Part shown: in pieces, positions 16,415 to 25,988 of the stretch | Position numbering within the stretch: the stretch's first letter is position 1 | How the letters are laid out: every line of letters starts with the position of its first letter | Origin: Proteobacteria bacterium ST_bin14 | GTDB taxonomy: Bacteria > Pseudomonadota > Alphaproteobacteria > Sphingomonadales > Sphingomonadaceae | Reading direction: 5' to 3' | DNA: 64,000 nt | NCBI GenBank assembly: GCA_002083655.1 | Contig: MSXR01000005.1 | Coordinates: 1-64,000 of the forward strand | Notes under the pieces: model-generated | What the model was told of the DNA's origin: nothing | The model's database searches: none | What the model saw: the letters and a program-made list of their open reading frames with translations, nothing else | Program-made: the position numbers and the translations under genes

Positions 16415-18103
16415 ATGAAAAAGCTGATCCTGACGTTCGCTGCGCTGCTGCTGCCGGTCGCTGCGCCATCCATTGCCCAAGCGCCGGCAACCACCCCCGG
16501 CGTCGTTTCCGCCGCTGATCCGCGTGCGGCGGCGGCCGGCCAGGAAATTCTGCGCGCTGGCGGCAGTGCCGCCGATGCGCAAATGGCGATGATGCTGGCG
16601 CTGACCGTGGTTGAACCGCAATCGAGCGGCATCGGCGGTGGGGGGTTCTTTGTCTATCAGGATGCCGCCACGGGCATGCTGTCCACCATTGATGGCCGCG
16701 AGACGGCACCAGCCGCCGCGCTGCCGGGCCGCTTCACCAAGCCCGACGGCACGGCACTGGGGTTTTTGCAGGCGGTGCCGGGCGGCAAATCGGTTGGCGT
16801 GCCGGGCAATATGCGGCTGATGGCGATGGTGCATCGCCGCTGGGGCAAGCTGCCGTGGAAGGCGCTGTTCGCGCCCGCGATAAAGCTGGCGGAAGAAGGC
16901 TATACCGTCACACCGCCAATGGCCAACGGGCTGGGCTTTGTTTCAACCCTGTGGAAGGATTTTCCCGCCACCGCCGCGCAATATATGCATGACGGCAAAC
17001 CCTATGCGGTGGGCGAGACGATCAAAAACCCCGCACTGGCAAAAACGCTGCGGGCGCTGGCGGATGGCGGTGCCGATGCGTTTTACACTGGCCCGATCGC
17101 CGAATCGATAATTGCCGCTGCCACCGGATCCACCCGCGCGCCAAGCGACATGACGCTGGCCGATCTTGCCGCCTATCAGGCAAAGCAACGCCCGGCGGTA
17201 TGCGGCCATTACCGCGTGTACCGGATTTGCGGCATGGGCCCGCCCTCCTCTGGGGCAACCACCGTGCTCCAGATTTTGGGCATGATCGAACGGTTCGACA
17301 TGAAAAAGCTGGGGGCGGCCAACCCGGTATCGTGGCACTTGATTGGCGAGGCAATGTTGCTCGCCTATGCCGACCGGGAAACCTATCTGGGCGACCGCGA
17401 TTTCGTGGATGTGCCCGTCGCAGGGCTGATCGACCCAACATATCTGAAGGCACGATCCAAGCTGATCTCGATCAACAAGACGCTGCCGTCGCATGATGCC
17501 GGCCTGCCCCTCGGTGCCGCCCCGCGCACCACGGCACCGCAAGCTGAAGTGCCGGGCACGACCCATTTCGTGTCCGTCGACCGCGCCGGCAATGTCGCGA
17601 CGATGACCTCCACGGTCGAAGGCCCCTTTGGCAGCCAATTGCTCGCGGGCGGCTTTGTGCTCAACAACGAACTGACCGATTTCACCTATGTACCCGAAAA
17701 GAACGGCGCGCCCGTGGCGAACCGGGTGCAGGGCGGCAAGCGGCCCCTGTCGTCCATGTCCCCGACAATCGTCTATGACGAAAGCGGCAAGCCGATTTTC
17801 ACCGTTGGCGCGGCGGGCGGCAAGACGATCATCATGCAGGTCGCCAAGGCGCTGATCGCGCATCTCGATTGGGGGATGCCAGGGCGTGAGGCACTGGGCC
17901 AGGGGTTGGTGTATTTCAACGCCAAGGGGCTGGTGCTCGAACAGGGAACCACGCTGGAACCGATGAAGGCCGATCTCGAAAAGCTGGGCCATGTTGTGTC
18001 CGTCAGCAAGCTGGGATTAAAGGCCAATGCCGCTGAATTGACCCCCAGCGGCTGGGTGGGTGCCGCCGATCCGCGCAGCGTAGGCGTTGCGCTGACCGAA
18101 TAA
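16415..18103 (+). CDS. ggt: Gamma-glutamyltransferase (periplasmic)
   Basis: A 562-residue Ntn-hydrolase that cleaves the gamma-glutamyl bond of glutathione in the periplasm. The N-terminal signal peptide is MKKLILTFAALLLPVAAPSI ending at AQA. The autoprocessing and nucleophile threonine lies in PGTTHFVSVDRAGN (the second Thr). Substrate-site motifs include GGSAADAQMAMMLAL, GIGGGGFFVYQD, GPPSSGATTVLQIL, and KRPLSSMSPTIV. The upstream in-frame GTG would add a non-signal extension, so the ATG of MKKLIL is preferred. It follows pyrD by 45 bases. Confidence 0.94.
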   Translation: MKKLILTFAALLLPVAAPSIAQAPATTPGVVSAADPRAAAAGQEILRAGGSAADAQMAMMLALTVVEPQSSGIGGGGFFVYQDAATGMLSTIDGRETAPAAALPGRFTKPDGTALGFLQAVPGGKSVGVPGNMRLMAMVHRRWGKLPWKALFAPAIKLAEEGYTVTPPMANGLGFVSTLWKDFPATAAQYMHDGKPYAVGETIKNPALAKTLRALADGGADAFYTGPIAESIIAAATGSTRAPSDMTLADLAAYQAKQRPAVCGHYRVYRICGMGPPSSGATTVLQILGMIERFDMKKLGAANPVSWHLIGEAMLLAYADRETYLGDRDFVDVPVAGLIDPTYLKARSKLISINKTLPSHDAGLPLGAAPRTTAPQAEVPGTTHFVSVDRAGNVATMTSTVEGPFGSQLLAGGFVLNNELTDFTYVPEKNGAPVANRVQGGKRPLSSMSPTIVYDESGKPIFTVGAAGGKTIIMQVAKALIAHLDWGMPGREALGQGLVYFNAKGLVLEQGTTLEPMKADLEKLGHVVSVSKLGLKANAAELTPSGWVGAADPRSVGVALTE

Positions 18104-18178
18104 TCGTCGCAAACCGGCCTGAGTAAATGACCGCGCAAGTCGTAACGGCTGCGCCAAAAAGCGATTGCAGGAGAGACG

Positions 18179-19969
18179 ATGCGCAAGCTCGAACATTTCC
18201 CAAACCTCGTCACGATGTTCTTCACGCGCGCCCGTGAAGAGGGCGACAAGCCGTTTTTGTGGCACAAGCATGAAGGCGCATGGGTATCGCGGAGCTGGCG
18301 GGAAACCGCCGAACAGGTGGCCGGGCTGGCTGCCGGGCTGAAGGCGATGGGGATTGCGCGGGGCGACCGGGTGATGCTGGTGTCCGAAAACCGACCCGAA
18401 TGGTGCATCAGCGATCTGGCAATCATGGCCGCAGGCGCGATAACCGTGCCGACTTATGTGACGAACACCGAACGTGACCATGCCCATATTCTGGAAAACA
18501 GCGGTGCGCGCGCGGTAATCGTGTCGAATGCCAAGCTGGCCCGCACCCTGTTGCCCGCGGTGCTGCGCGCCACTCAGGCAAAAATCGTGATCGGGATTGA
18601 AGATCTGCGCATCGGCCAATCCGGCAATCTGGATTTTCACAGCTGGCACCAACTGATCAGCGACAACCCAACGACCCCCACTGCCTGCGCCGCACAGGCG
18701 ACATTTGGCCGCGATGATACCGCCTGCATCATCTATACCAGCGGCACCGGCGGCGCGCCGCGCGGGGTGATGCAGCACCACGGCGCGATCCTCCACAACG
18801 TCAATGGCTGTTGCACCGTTATCTCAGAAGATTTCGGTTGGGAGGAGGAGGTGTTCCTGTCATTCCTGCCGCTGTCCCACGCCTATGAACACACAGGCGG
18901 CCAATATTTTCCGATCGGGCTGGGCGCGCAAATCTATTATGCTGAAGGGCTCGACAAGCTGGCGTCGAATATCGAGGAAACCCGGCCCACGCTGATGGTC
19001 GTTGTGCCGCGCCTGTTTGAGGTGCTGCGCGCGCGGATGCTGAAAACGATCGAGAAGCAAGGCAAGCTTTCCAACTATCTGCTTGATCAGGCGCTGGCGG
19101 TTGGCGGGCGCGAACATCGCGGCAAAAAGGCGCTGCTCGACGGGCCGATGAACCTGCTGCTTGGCGCGACATTGCGGCCAAAAGTATCAAAGAAATTTGG
19201 CGGGCGGATCAAGGCAATGGTATCGGGCGGTGCGCCGCTGAACCCCGAAATCGGCGTGTTCTTCCAGTCGCTCGGCCTGACCTTCCTGCAGGGATATGGC
19301 CAGACCGAGTCAGCCCCGGTTATCTCATGCAACCGGCCCAAGGTGGGGCTGAAGATGGATACGGTCGGCCCGCCGCTTGCCAATACCGAGGTGCGGATTG
19401 CAGAGGACGGCGAAATCCTAGTGCGCGGTGAGCTGGTGATGCACGGCTATTGGCGCAACCCGGAGGAAACCGCGCGCGTGCTGAAGGACGGCTGGCTTCA
19501 CACGGGCGATATCGGCATCATCGACGAGAAGGGCCGGATCAAGATAACCGATCGCAAGAAGGATCTGATCATCAACGACAAGGGCGACAACGTCGCCCCG
19601 CAAAAGGTGGAAGGGATGCTGACGTTGCAGCCCGAAATTCTGCAGGCGATGATTGCCGGCGACCGGCGACCGCATATGGTGGCGGTGCTGGTGCCCGATC
19701 CTGAATGGACGCAGGAATTTTGCGCGCGTACCGGCGACAGTTGCGATTTTACCAAATTGTCCAACAATCCTGATTACCGCGCGGCATTATCCGCCGCCGT
19801 TGAGCGGGTGAACAAAGACCTGTCCGTCATCGAACGCATCCGCCGCTTCATCATCGCCGACGAGCCGTTTGCCATCGAGAATGAACAGCTGACCCCGTCG
19901 CTAAAGATCAGGCGGCATGTGCTGAAACAGGTTTACGGCGAACGGCTGGACGCGCTGTACCGAGCGTAA
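18179..19969 (+). CDS. AMP-dependent long-chain acyl-CoA synthetase-like ligase
   Basis: A 596-residue ANL-family adenylating enzyme most like FadD15-type long-chain fatty acyl-CoA ligases. The ATP-binding P-loop is YTSGTGGAPRGVM; the acyl-binding gate area is FLPLSHAYEHTGG; LQGYGQTESAPVIS and GWLHTGDIGIIDEKGRIKI are the A5 and A7 motifs; DRKKDLIINDKGDNVAPQKV and LTPSLKIRRHVL carry A8 and A10. It activates a fatty acid with ATP and CoA. AGGAGAG precedes the ATG. The acid specificity cannot be read from sequence. Confidence 0.93.
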   Translation: MRKLEHFPNLVTMFFTRAREEGDKPFLWHKHEGAWVSRSWRETAEQVAGLAAGLKAMGIARGDRVMLVSENRPEWCISDLAIMAAGAITVPTYVTNTERDHAHILENSGARAVIVSNAKLARTLLPAVLRATQAKIVIGIEDLRIGQSGNLDFHSWHQLISDNPTTPTACAAQATFGRDDTACIIYTSGTGGAPRGVMQHHGAILHNVNGCCTVISEDFGWEEEVFLSFLPLSHAYEHTGGQYFPIGLGAQIYYAEGLDKLASNIEETRPTLMVVVPRLFEVLRARMLKTIEKQGKLSNYLLDQALAVGGREHRGKKALLDGPMNLLLGATLRPKVSKKFGGRIKAMVSGGAPLNPEIGVFFQSLGLTFLQGYGQTESAPVISCNRPKVGLKMDTVGPPLANTEVRIAEDGEILVRGELVMHGYWRNPEETARVLKDGWLHTGDIGIIDEKGRIKITDRKKDLIINDKGDNVAPQKVEGMLTLQPEILQAMIAGDRRPHMVAVLVPDPEWTQEFCARTGDSCDFTKLSNNPDYRAALSAAVERVNKDLSVIERIRRFIIADEPFAIENEQLTPSLKIRRHVLKQVYGERLDALYRA

Positions 19970-20125
19970 AGGGGCGTGATGCGGCGTGATGGGACGGTAA
20001 TCACCAGGATCCGTCGGTTTTTGTCCCAATCCGCTGCCTAATCCGCCGCACGCCGTATCACGGTGTAACCGAACACCCACCGGCCACGTATGCAGGCGCA
20101 CCACCCTGTTCAGGAGCCCAGACCG

Positions 20126-20692
20126 ATGCGCCATGCCCGTTTCCTTGCCCTTTCGCTGGCAATCGCTGCCCCCATCACCGCAATCGCCGCTTCAGCCGCC
20201 ACGGCTGCCCAGCCAATTGCGGTTGGCAACAAGGTGCCTGCCGATTTCTCCGCGCTCGACACCGCGGGCAAGCCGCGCAATTTTGCGTCGATTTCGGGCA
20301 AAAAGGGTGTCGTGCTGGTATTCTTCCGCTCGGCTGCCTGGTGCCCCTATTGCCAGAAGCAATTGAAGGATATTCGCGATCTGCAGCCAGAGCTTGCCAA
20401 GCGCGGCTATACGCTGGCGGCGATCAGCTATGATTCAATCGACGCGCTGAACAAGTTCAACACCAAGGTGCCGGTCAACTACACGCTGCTTTCCGATGTC
20501 GGGTCCAAGCAGATCGATGCATTCGGCCTGCGCGATCCGCGTTACCCCAAGGACAGCCCGGCATATGGCGTGCCGCTTGCGACGATCCTGGTGATCGGCA
20601 AGAACGGCGTGATCAAGCAAAAGATCTCCACCGATGATTACAAGGTTCGCGCCGACAACAAGGCAATCTTGGCGAACGTTGACGCTGGGTGA
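20126..20692 (+). CDS. Exported AhpC/TSA-type peroxiredoxin-like protein
   Basis: A 188-residue protein with a cleavable leader (ALSLAIAAPITAIAASAATA) followed by a thioredoxin-fold domain. The active-site segment FFRSAAWCPYCQKQL has a CxxC as in bacterioferritin comigratory or AhpC/TSA-type redoxins. It would act as a thiol peroxidase or thiol-disulfide protein in the periplasm. The gene has AGGAG before the ATG and stands alone; it converges on the M16 protease. The open frame starting 36 bases upstream is not preferred because it would bury the signal sequence. Confidence 0.86.
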   Translation: MRHARFLALSLAIAAPITAIAASAATAAQPIAVGNKVPADFSALDTAGKPRNFASISGKKGVVLVFFRSAAWCPYCQKQLKDIRDLQPELAKRGYTLAAISYDSIDALNKFNTKVPVNYTLLSDVGSKQIDAFGLRDPRYPKDSPAYGVPLATILVIGKNGVIKQKISTDDYKVRADNKAILANVDAG

Positions 20693-20773
20693 TGCGCGAC
20701 AGAAAACATCAATGATCGATCAATCAGCAGCTTTCAAGTTACCGATTGACGGATTTTAGTCGTAAAACATATA

Positions 20774-20808
20774 CTTATAATCTCGATTCTATAGGTCGAG
20801 AGTATAAG
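20774..20808. repeat. AT-rich inverted repeat between convergent genes
   Basis: The arms CTTATAATCTCGA and TCGAGAGTATAAG pair over 13 positions with one mismatch around a 9-base loop. It may be a bidirectional terminator or a protein site. Its composition differs from all other repeats in the window. Confidence 0.65.
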
Positions 20809-20940
20809 TGGATTACGGTTATGCGAGCGTTGACTAACTACGCAGTCCATACCACCAACAATGCTGGTGGAATTATGAGTCCGCCGCCACAAACAACGAC
20901 GGGCAGCTTAGAGCCGTTTGTAATCACATAGCAGCACTCT

Positions 20941-21054
20941 CAAGCCCCTCCCCTTCAGGGGAGGGGTTGGGGTGGGGGCTCTCCTAAGGCGCGTTGGTCT
21001 CGGTGAGACTGATAGCCCCCACCCCCGGCCCCTCCCCTAAAGGGGAGGGGTGAG
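20941..21054. repeat. Palindromic doublet with internal core, copy 2 (family A)
   Basis: The palindrome CCCCTCCCCTTCAGGGGAGG then TTGGGGTGGGGG faces the inverted CCCCCACCCCCGG then CCCCTCCCCTAAAGGGGAGG. The spacer core GGTCTCGGTGAGACTGATA is the reverse complement of that in the 8763-8877 doublet. The match extends a few bases on each side, so the two are the same element inserted in opposite orientations. Confidence 0.9.
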
Positions 21055-21103
21055 TTGGTTTGATCGCAAACGGCTCTAGTCGACTTTGGCCGGCTGCTCT
21101 GCC

Positions 21104-24094
21104 TTACTTCATTGGTTTGCCTATGGCAGATTTCGGCATCACCTGCAGCAGCCATGCCCGATCAGGTTTCAGATATTTCAGTGCCGTTTGCTGCAACACT
21201 TCGGGGGTGGTGCCCTGAAGATCGGCGGCAAGCGAGTTGATCGCGGTCAGCCGGCGCGGATCAAACGCGCCGCTTTCGAGCTGGTTGAGCCAAAAGGTGT
21301 TCCCGGTCGACGCCCGCGCGATATATTGCAGATAGGGCACCAGGGTGCGCTTCAGTTCGTCCTTTTCAATCGGGCGCGCGGCCAGATCAGCGGCAATCTC
21401 GCGGACAAGCTTGTAGAAGAACGCCACCTTGTCAGGCGGCACCTGCCCCACTGCGAGCAACCGCCCGCCACTGGGCAGGCCCAACGGCCAATCGGCCTGT
21501 ACGCTGGGCGAATAGCTGGCGCCCGCTTCGGAACGCAGCCGATCAAACAGCCGGTCGCTGAATATCTGCGCGAGCAGCGAAAGGCGGCGGCTGTCCGAAA
21601 TGCCATCCACCCCGCCGCCGGTTGGCCAGGCCACAAGCGCGACCGCCTGGTTGGCGGGGCCATCATGCGTCAGGATGACGGGCTTGCCGGTAATCGCGGG
21701 AAAGCGGACCGGGGGTGCTGCTGCCTTTGTAATGGGTCGCGGGGCGAGCGCGCCAAGTGATTTGGCGATTGCGACAATCGCATCTTCGGTTTTGAAATCG
21801 CCAAATACCTGAACCTCAATCGGGCCAGAGGCGAGCAGCGGTGCCCACAGCGCCTTGAACATCGCCGGGGTTGCCGCCGCCACCTGTTTACGAGTTGGCG
21901 ATGCCCAGCGCGGATCGCCGCTGTGCAATAACCCTTCCAGATCACGCGACAACACACCGCCGGGCGAGGCATTACCGGCATCAAAACCCGCCAGCGATAC
22001 CGCGCGTGCCCGGGCAACCGGCTTATCGTCCCACGCGGGCGCTGCCAGCTTGGCCGCAATCAGCGTCAACTGGTCAGCCAAATCCTCAGGCGATGTGGTT
22101 GATGAAAGCGAAAACGCATCATCCTCCGTTGCAAAGCTAAGGCCGATGCGACGCCCAACGGTGAGCTGGTCGAGCTCTTCCTGGCCCAGCTTGCCAATCC
22201 CGCCGGACACCAACGCGAGTGGCGCTGCCCATGCCAATGTGGCGCGTTTGGTGGGCAGCGCGTTCAACCCGCCGCCAAAGCGCACGCGCACATAGACGCG
22301 GTTCGCCTCGCCACTATTGGGATACAGCACCGCGCGGACGCCATTGCTGAACTCGATCTGCTCAATATCAACCCGCGAATCCAATTCCCGGGCGGATTGG
22401 CGCTTCACCACCGTGCCCGGCGTGCCCAGCGGCGGCAGATCTGCAAAAGTGACCGTCTTCACCGCATCGCGCGTTGCAACGACGCCCGACACATCCGATT
22501 TCAGCGCCGCCTCCAGCCGGGCAACAATTGTCGGGTCCATTGTTCGCACGTTAACGACGGCGTGGGTTGCATCACCCACAAACACGCGCCGGGTAGATTC
22601 CAGCACCGCTTCGGGGTTGAACAGCTTTTTCGCGCGCGCGTCGATCAGGATATCATAGGATACCTGAGCGCTGGCGATGGTTTCGCGAATGTCGATTGCC
22701 TGGCCCATATTATCGGCCTGTTGAGCGCCCTGTTCAGCGCGTGCGGTATCAACCTGCGCTTTCATCGCGGCATCGAATTCGGCGAGTTCGCGATCAATCT
22801 CGCCCTGCGCGGGGACTGACGCCTGAGCGTCGGCAATCACTGCCCGCACATCGCGCAACGCCTTTTCCCAATCGTCCCCAATCGGCAGAATGCTGATAAA
22901 GGTGCCGTTGGCAGACCGCGACACATCGTCCAGCGAAACGCTGGCCTGAATGAAACTGCCGCCGTTCCGCGCGCGGGTTTCCAGCCGACGGTTGATCAGG
23001 CGCAACGCGAGCTGATCGACCATCCGCTTTTGGTTGAAGATAATCGTATCATCCCGGTAAACCCATGGACGCAGCACCGCCCAAGACACAATGGCCGGCA
23101 GCGATGGTTCGTTGGTGGCCGCGCCGATTGGCGACTTTGGATCGGGCTTGCCGAAATCGGGTTCAGCGGGTGGCGGGCCATTGACCTTCCAGGTTGTGAA
23201 ATATTTCGCGACCAGCGCTTCGAACTGGGCCGGATCAACATCGCCGGAGATGATCACCACCGTGCGTTCCGGGCGATACCAGCGAGTGTGGAATGCCTGC
23301 ACGGCCTCCGCCGTTGCCGCTTCAAGCGCCTTCACCGTGCCGATGGGCGATCGTTCTGCCAGGGGTTGGCCTGCAAAAAACGTCTGGCGGATTGTGTCAC
23401 CAATCCGCACCTGCGCACCGGGCTGTTCGCGCTGTTCGGCAAGCACCACCGGGCGTTCTGCATTCAGCGCTGCTGCTGACAAATTGGGCTGGGCGATCAT
23501 CCCCGACAGGATCTTCACGCTCTCATCCAGCCCCTCAGCCGTGGCGCTGGGCAGATCGAGCTTGTAAGTGGTGCCAGTCGGCGTGGTCTGTGCATTGGTA
23601 TCAGAACCGAAAGTGGTGCCGAGCCGCTGCCAGATCCGCTTTGCCTCACCATCGGGCACATAGGCGGATCCGCGAAAGGTGAGATGCTCAATCAAATGCG
23701 CAAAGCCGCGCTCGCTATCGGTTTCCATCAGCGAACCGGCATCAATCCGCACGCGCAACGCGACCTGGCCAGGCGGCACACCGTTGCGGCGGACGGCGTA
23801 GCGCACGCCATTGGGCAACTCGCCAAAGGTCCAATCACGGTCGGGCGGAATGTCGCTGCCCCGGAAGAGCCAGGGGATGTCGTCGCTTGCCTTTGCCGCC
23901 GGTTCTGGCGTCGTTTTGGCGATGGCCCCCTTTTTGGTTGCCGCCACGGACTGCCCCGAACGCGGAACTTTTTTGGCGGCTGCTGCATTCACACCGTCCG
24001 TCAGCGGTACTGATTGCGCGCCGATCGGCAGGGCGACGGCAAGGAGGAGACAAAGGGCGGCGGGACGCAGAAGCGTATGAACAAAACGATGCAT
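21104..24094 (-). CDS. M16 family zinc metallopeptidase (insulinase/pitrilysin-like), exported
   Basis: A protein of 996 residues with a signal sequence (LRPAALCLLLAVALPIGAQS), an Ala/Lys-rich linker, and two M16 halves. The first half carries the inverted zinc motif HXXEH as HLIEHLTFRGS and the distal glutamate region ERPVVLAEQREQPG. The second half (from about residue 560, VEFSN-like EFSNGVRAVLYP) lacks the motif, as normal for the inactive lobe. It probably degrades peptides in the periplasm. The start is the ATG of MHRFVH; a GTG six bases upstream is possible, and no strong ribosome site is seen for either. Confidence 0.92.
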   Translation of the reverse strand: MHRFVHTLLRPAALCLLLAVALPIGAQSVPLTDGVNAAAAKKVPRSGQSVAATKKGAIAKTTPEPAAKASDDIPWLFRGSDIPPDRDWTFGELPNGVRYAVRRNGVPPGQVALRVRIDAGSLMETDSERGFAHLIEHLTFRGSAYVPDGEAKRIWQRLGTTFGSDTNAQTTPTGTTYKLDLPSATAEGLDESVKILSGMIAQPNLSAAALNAERPVVLAEQREQPGAQVRIGDTIRQTFFAGQPLAERSPIGTVKALEAATAEAVQAFHTRWYRPERTVVIISGDVDPAQFEALVAKYFTTWKVNGPPPAEPDFGKPDPKSPIGAATNEPSLPAIVSWAVLRPWVYRDDTIIFNQKRMVDQLALRLINRRLETRARNGGSFIQASVSLDDVSRSANGTFISILPIGDDWEKALRDVRAVIADAQASVPAQGEIDRELAEFDAAMKAQVDTARAEQGAQQADNMGQAIDIRETIASAQVSYDILIDARAKKLFNPEAVLESTRRVFVGDATHAVVNVRTMDPTIVARLEAALKSDVSGVVATRDAVKTVTFADLPPLGTPGTVVKRQSARELDSRVDIEQIEFSNGVRAVLYPNSGEANRVYVRVRFGGGLNALPTKRATLAWAAPLALVSGGIGKLGQEELDQLTVGRRIGLSFATEDDAFSLSSTTSPEDLADQLTLIAAKLAAPAWDDKPVARARAVSLAGFDAGNASPGGVLSRDLEGLLHSGDPRWASPTRKQVAAATPAMFKALWAPLLASGPIEVQVFGDFKTEDAIVAIAKSLGALAPRPITKAAAPPVRFPAITGKPVILTHDGPANQAVALVAWPTGGGVDGISDSRRLSLLAQIFSDRLFDRLRSEAGASYSPSVQADWPLGLPSGGRLLAVGQVPPDKVAFFYKLVREIAADLAARPIEKDELKRTLVPYLQYIARASTGNTFWLNQLESGAFDPRRLTAINSLAADLQGTTPEVLQQTALKYLKPDRAWLLQVMPKSAIGKPMK

Positions 24095-24498
24095 GATCAC
24101 TGTCTAGCCGCGTTGATTGCCCACCGCCAGCCACGCCCCATCCCAACATGGTCAAAAATCAGGACAAGCGACCAGAATGACCGGCATTTTGCCATGATTT
24201 TGTCCCATCTGCTGCCTATCAAACGCCTGCGTAACAACCCGGCTTCGGCGCCCGGGAAGATGGTGCTGGCACGCCCCGCCAGTGCCTTGCTTTCCCTGTC
24301 TATGTTGGGTGTTGCCAGTGCATTGAGCGTAACGAGGTTTATCCGATCGTGACTGTTCATTCAAAGATCGCCCGGTCATCAACTGACCGCCGAGAACTGG
24401 ATCGCGGTGCGCAGGGCCGGGATGCGGCTGTCGCTCCGCCCGCCGGTTTGGTTGCCCGCCAGCCTATAACGACCGCGCTGCCCGCGCCCGGCAATGAT
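24095..24498. other. Divergent intergenic region, no confident gene
   Basis: This gap lies between the M16 protease and the hydroxylase and should hold both promoters. A small palindrome CGGTCATCAACTGACCG sits near 24371-24388. The hydroxylase frame stays open back to a GTG at 24349, but the extra 50 residues are Arg- and Ala-rich and unlike the family. Confidence 0.5.
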
Positions 24499-25260
24499 AT
24501 GATCGCCGACGCCCCGGACGATCAGGGATTGGCACCGCGCCGCCCGATCAGCATTGCCATCGGCAAGCGATTGCGCGGCACGTTTGACCGGTTGATCGGC
24601 GCATCATCACTGGTGCCCAATGATCCGGTGCTTGATCCAGCGCTGTTTGCGTGGACGCAGATGCTGCGCGGGCATTGGCAGGCCATTCGCGACGAGGCGG
24701 TGGCGGTGGCGTTGCACGCCAATGCCGCCCCCTCGCTCGTCACCATTTCCCCCGATCATCGCGGCATTGCAGAGGTGGATAGCTGGCGATCATTCTTCCT
24801 GCACGGCTATGGCTTTCCGATTGCAGAAAATCTGGCGCGCTGCCCGCGCACGGCAGCGGCGATTGCGGGCATCCCGGGCCTGAACAGCGCATTCTTTTCA
24901 ATTCTGGCGCCCGGCACCCATATTCCTGATCACCGCGGCGTTACCAAGGCGCTGATCACCTGCCATCTGGGGCTGATCGTGCCCCGGAACGGCGATGTGC
25001 GGATGCGGGTTGCCGACCAATTCGTTCGCTGGGGAGAGGGCGAGATGCTGGTATTCGACGATACCTATCGCCACGAAGTGTGGAACGATAGCGACGCCAC
25101 CCGCGTCGTGTTGTTGCTGCATATCGAACGCCCGTTGCGCCAACCCGGCAAATGGTTTGCCGATCTATTCATGGGCTTCATCCGCCGATCCGCTTTCGTG
25201 CAGGACGCGCGCAAAAATATCCATGCGTGGAATGCGGCGATGAGCCGGCTGGACGGGTGA
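24499..25260 (+). CDS. LpxO-like aspartyl/asparaginyl beta-hydroxylase family dioxygenase
   Basis: A protein of about 253 residues from the chosen ATG. The Fe(II)/2-oxoglutarate core is visible as FFSILAPGTHIPDHRG (first His and acidic ligand region), then GEMLVFDDTYRHEVWNDS with the second His, and RVVLLLHIERP. The relative LpxO 2-hydroxylates myristate in lipid A. Sphingomonads replace lipid A with glycosphingolipids rich in 2-hydroxymyristate, so a role in that acyl modification is a reasonable inference. The longer GTG start at 24349 would add 50 low-complexity residues. Confidence 0.85.
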   Translation: MIADAPDDQGLAPRRPISIAIGKRLRGTFDRLIGASSLVPNDPVLDPALFAWTQMLRGHWQAIRDEAVAVALHANAAPSLVTISPDHRGIAEVDSWRSFFLHGYGFPIAENLARCPRTAAAIAGIPGLNSAFFSILAPGTHIPDHRGVTKALITCHLGLIVPRNGDVRMRVADQFVRWGEGEMLVFDDTYRHEVWNDSDATRVVLLLHIERPLRQPGKWFADLFMGFIRRSAFVQDARKNIHAWNAAMSRLDG

Positions 25261-25368
25261 GCTGGCCCGCCGGAAATTGGGGTGGGCAACGGTCGGCTCG
25301 CACCGGCCATAAGCCATTCCTGCCACCGGCATCTTGATCCTGTGCCAAATGCAGCCCACATGGACGAT

Positions 25369-25941
25369 ATGTTGATAGAAACCGAAACAACGCCGAATCC
25401 GGCCACGCTGAAATTCCTGCCCGGCCGCACGGTGATGGAGGCGGGAACCCGCGACTTCGCCAATCCTGAGGCGGCAGAGGCATCCCCGCTGGCGGAGGCT
25501 TTGTTCACGCTGGGCGACGTGACCGGCGTGTTTTTTGGACGTGACTTCATTTCGGTGACTGCCGCGCCGGGTGTTTATTGGCATGCACTGAAATCAGACG
25601 TGCTGGGCATTTTGCTTGATCATTTCGCCGGTGGCATGCCGCTGTTCCGCCCTGGTTCTGCAGCCGGCATCGCGGTGCCGATGGAAGGGGGCCATACTGA
25701 TGATCCCGCCGATGCTGATATCATCGTGCAAATTCAGGATCTCATCGAAACCCGCATCCGCCCCGCCGTGGCCAATGATGGTGGCGACATCATCTATCAG
25801 GGATTTGACAAGGGCAAAGTCTATCTGAAGATGCAGGGTGCCTGCGCAGGTTGCCCGTCTTCAACGGCGACGCTGAAAAACGGCATTGAGCAGTTGCTGA
25901 AATATTATGTCCCCGAAGTGACAGAGGTTCGCGCGGTCTGA
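25369..25941 (+). CDS. nfuA: NfuA-type Fe-S carrier (N-terminal Nfu_N plus NifU C-domain)
   Basis: A 190-residue protein with an N-terminal Nfu domain (ETETTPNPATLKFLPG) and a C-terminal NifU-like domain with the cluster CxxC (KMQGACAGCPSSTATLKNGI). It carries 4Fe-4S clusters to client enzymes such as MiaB, which is encoded a few genes on. An upstream ATG nine bases earlier (MDDMLIETE) is also possible. It starts the plus-strand run of conserved genes to corC. Confidence 0.93.
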   Translation: MLIETETTPNPATLKFLPGRTVMEAGTRDFANPEAAEASPLAEALFTLGDVTGVFFGRDFISVTAAPGVYWHALKSDVLGILLDHFAGGMPLFRPGSAAGIAVPMEGGHTDDPADADIIVQIQDLIETRIRPAVANDGGDIIYQGFDKGKVYLKMQGACAGCPSSTATLKNGIEQLLKYYVPEVTEVRAV

Positions 25942-25988
25942 TCTACGCCGCACATTCATCAATCCTCCCCGCCGAAAGTTCCATTCCC

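Larger units (their letters stand above)
20693..21103. other. Convergent intergenic region with AT-rich hairpin and a family A doublet
   Basis: No convincing gene lies here. The left half is strikingly AT-rich for this genome and holds a 35-base inverted repeat. The right half is the second copy of the family A doublet. A 61-codon open frame in the AT-rich half has no family signature, uses a TTG start and is not called. Confidence 0.7.

Noticed and set aside
20746..20931. 61-codon frame in the AT-rich gap
   Set aside because: It has a TTG start, no ribosome site and no recognisable pattern, and contains the inverted repeat.
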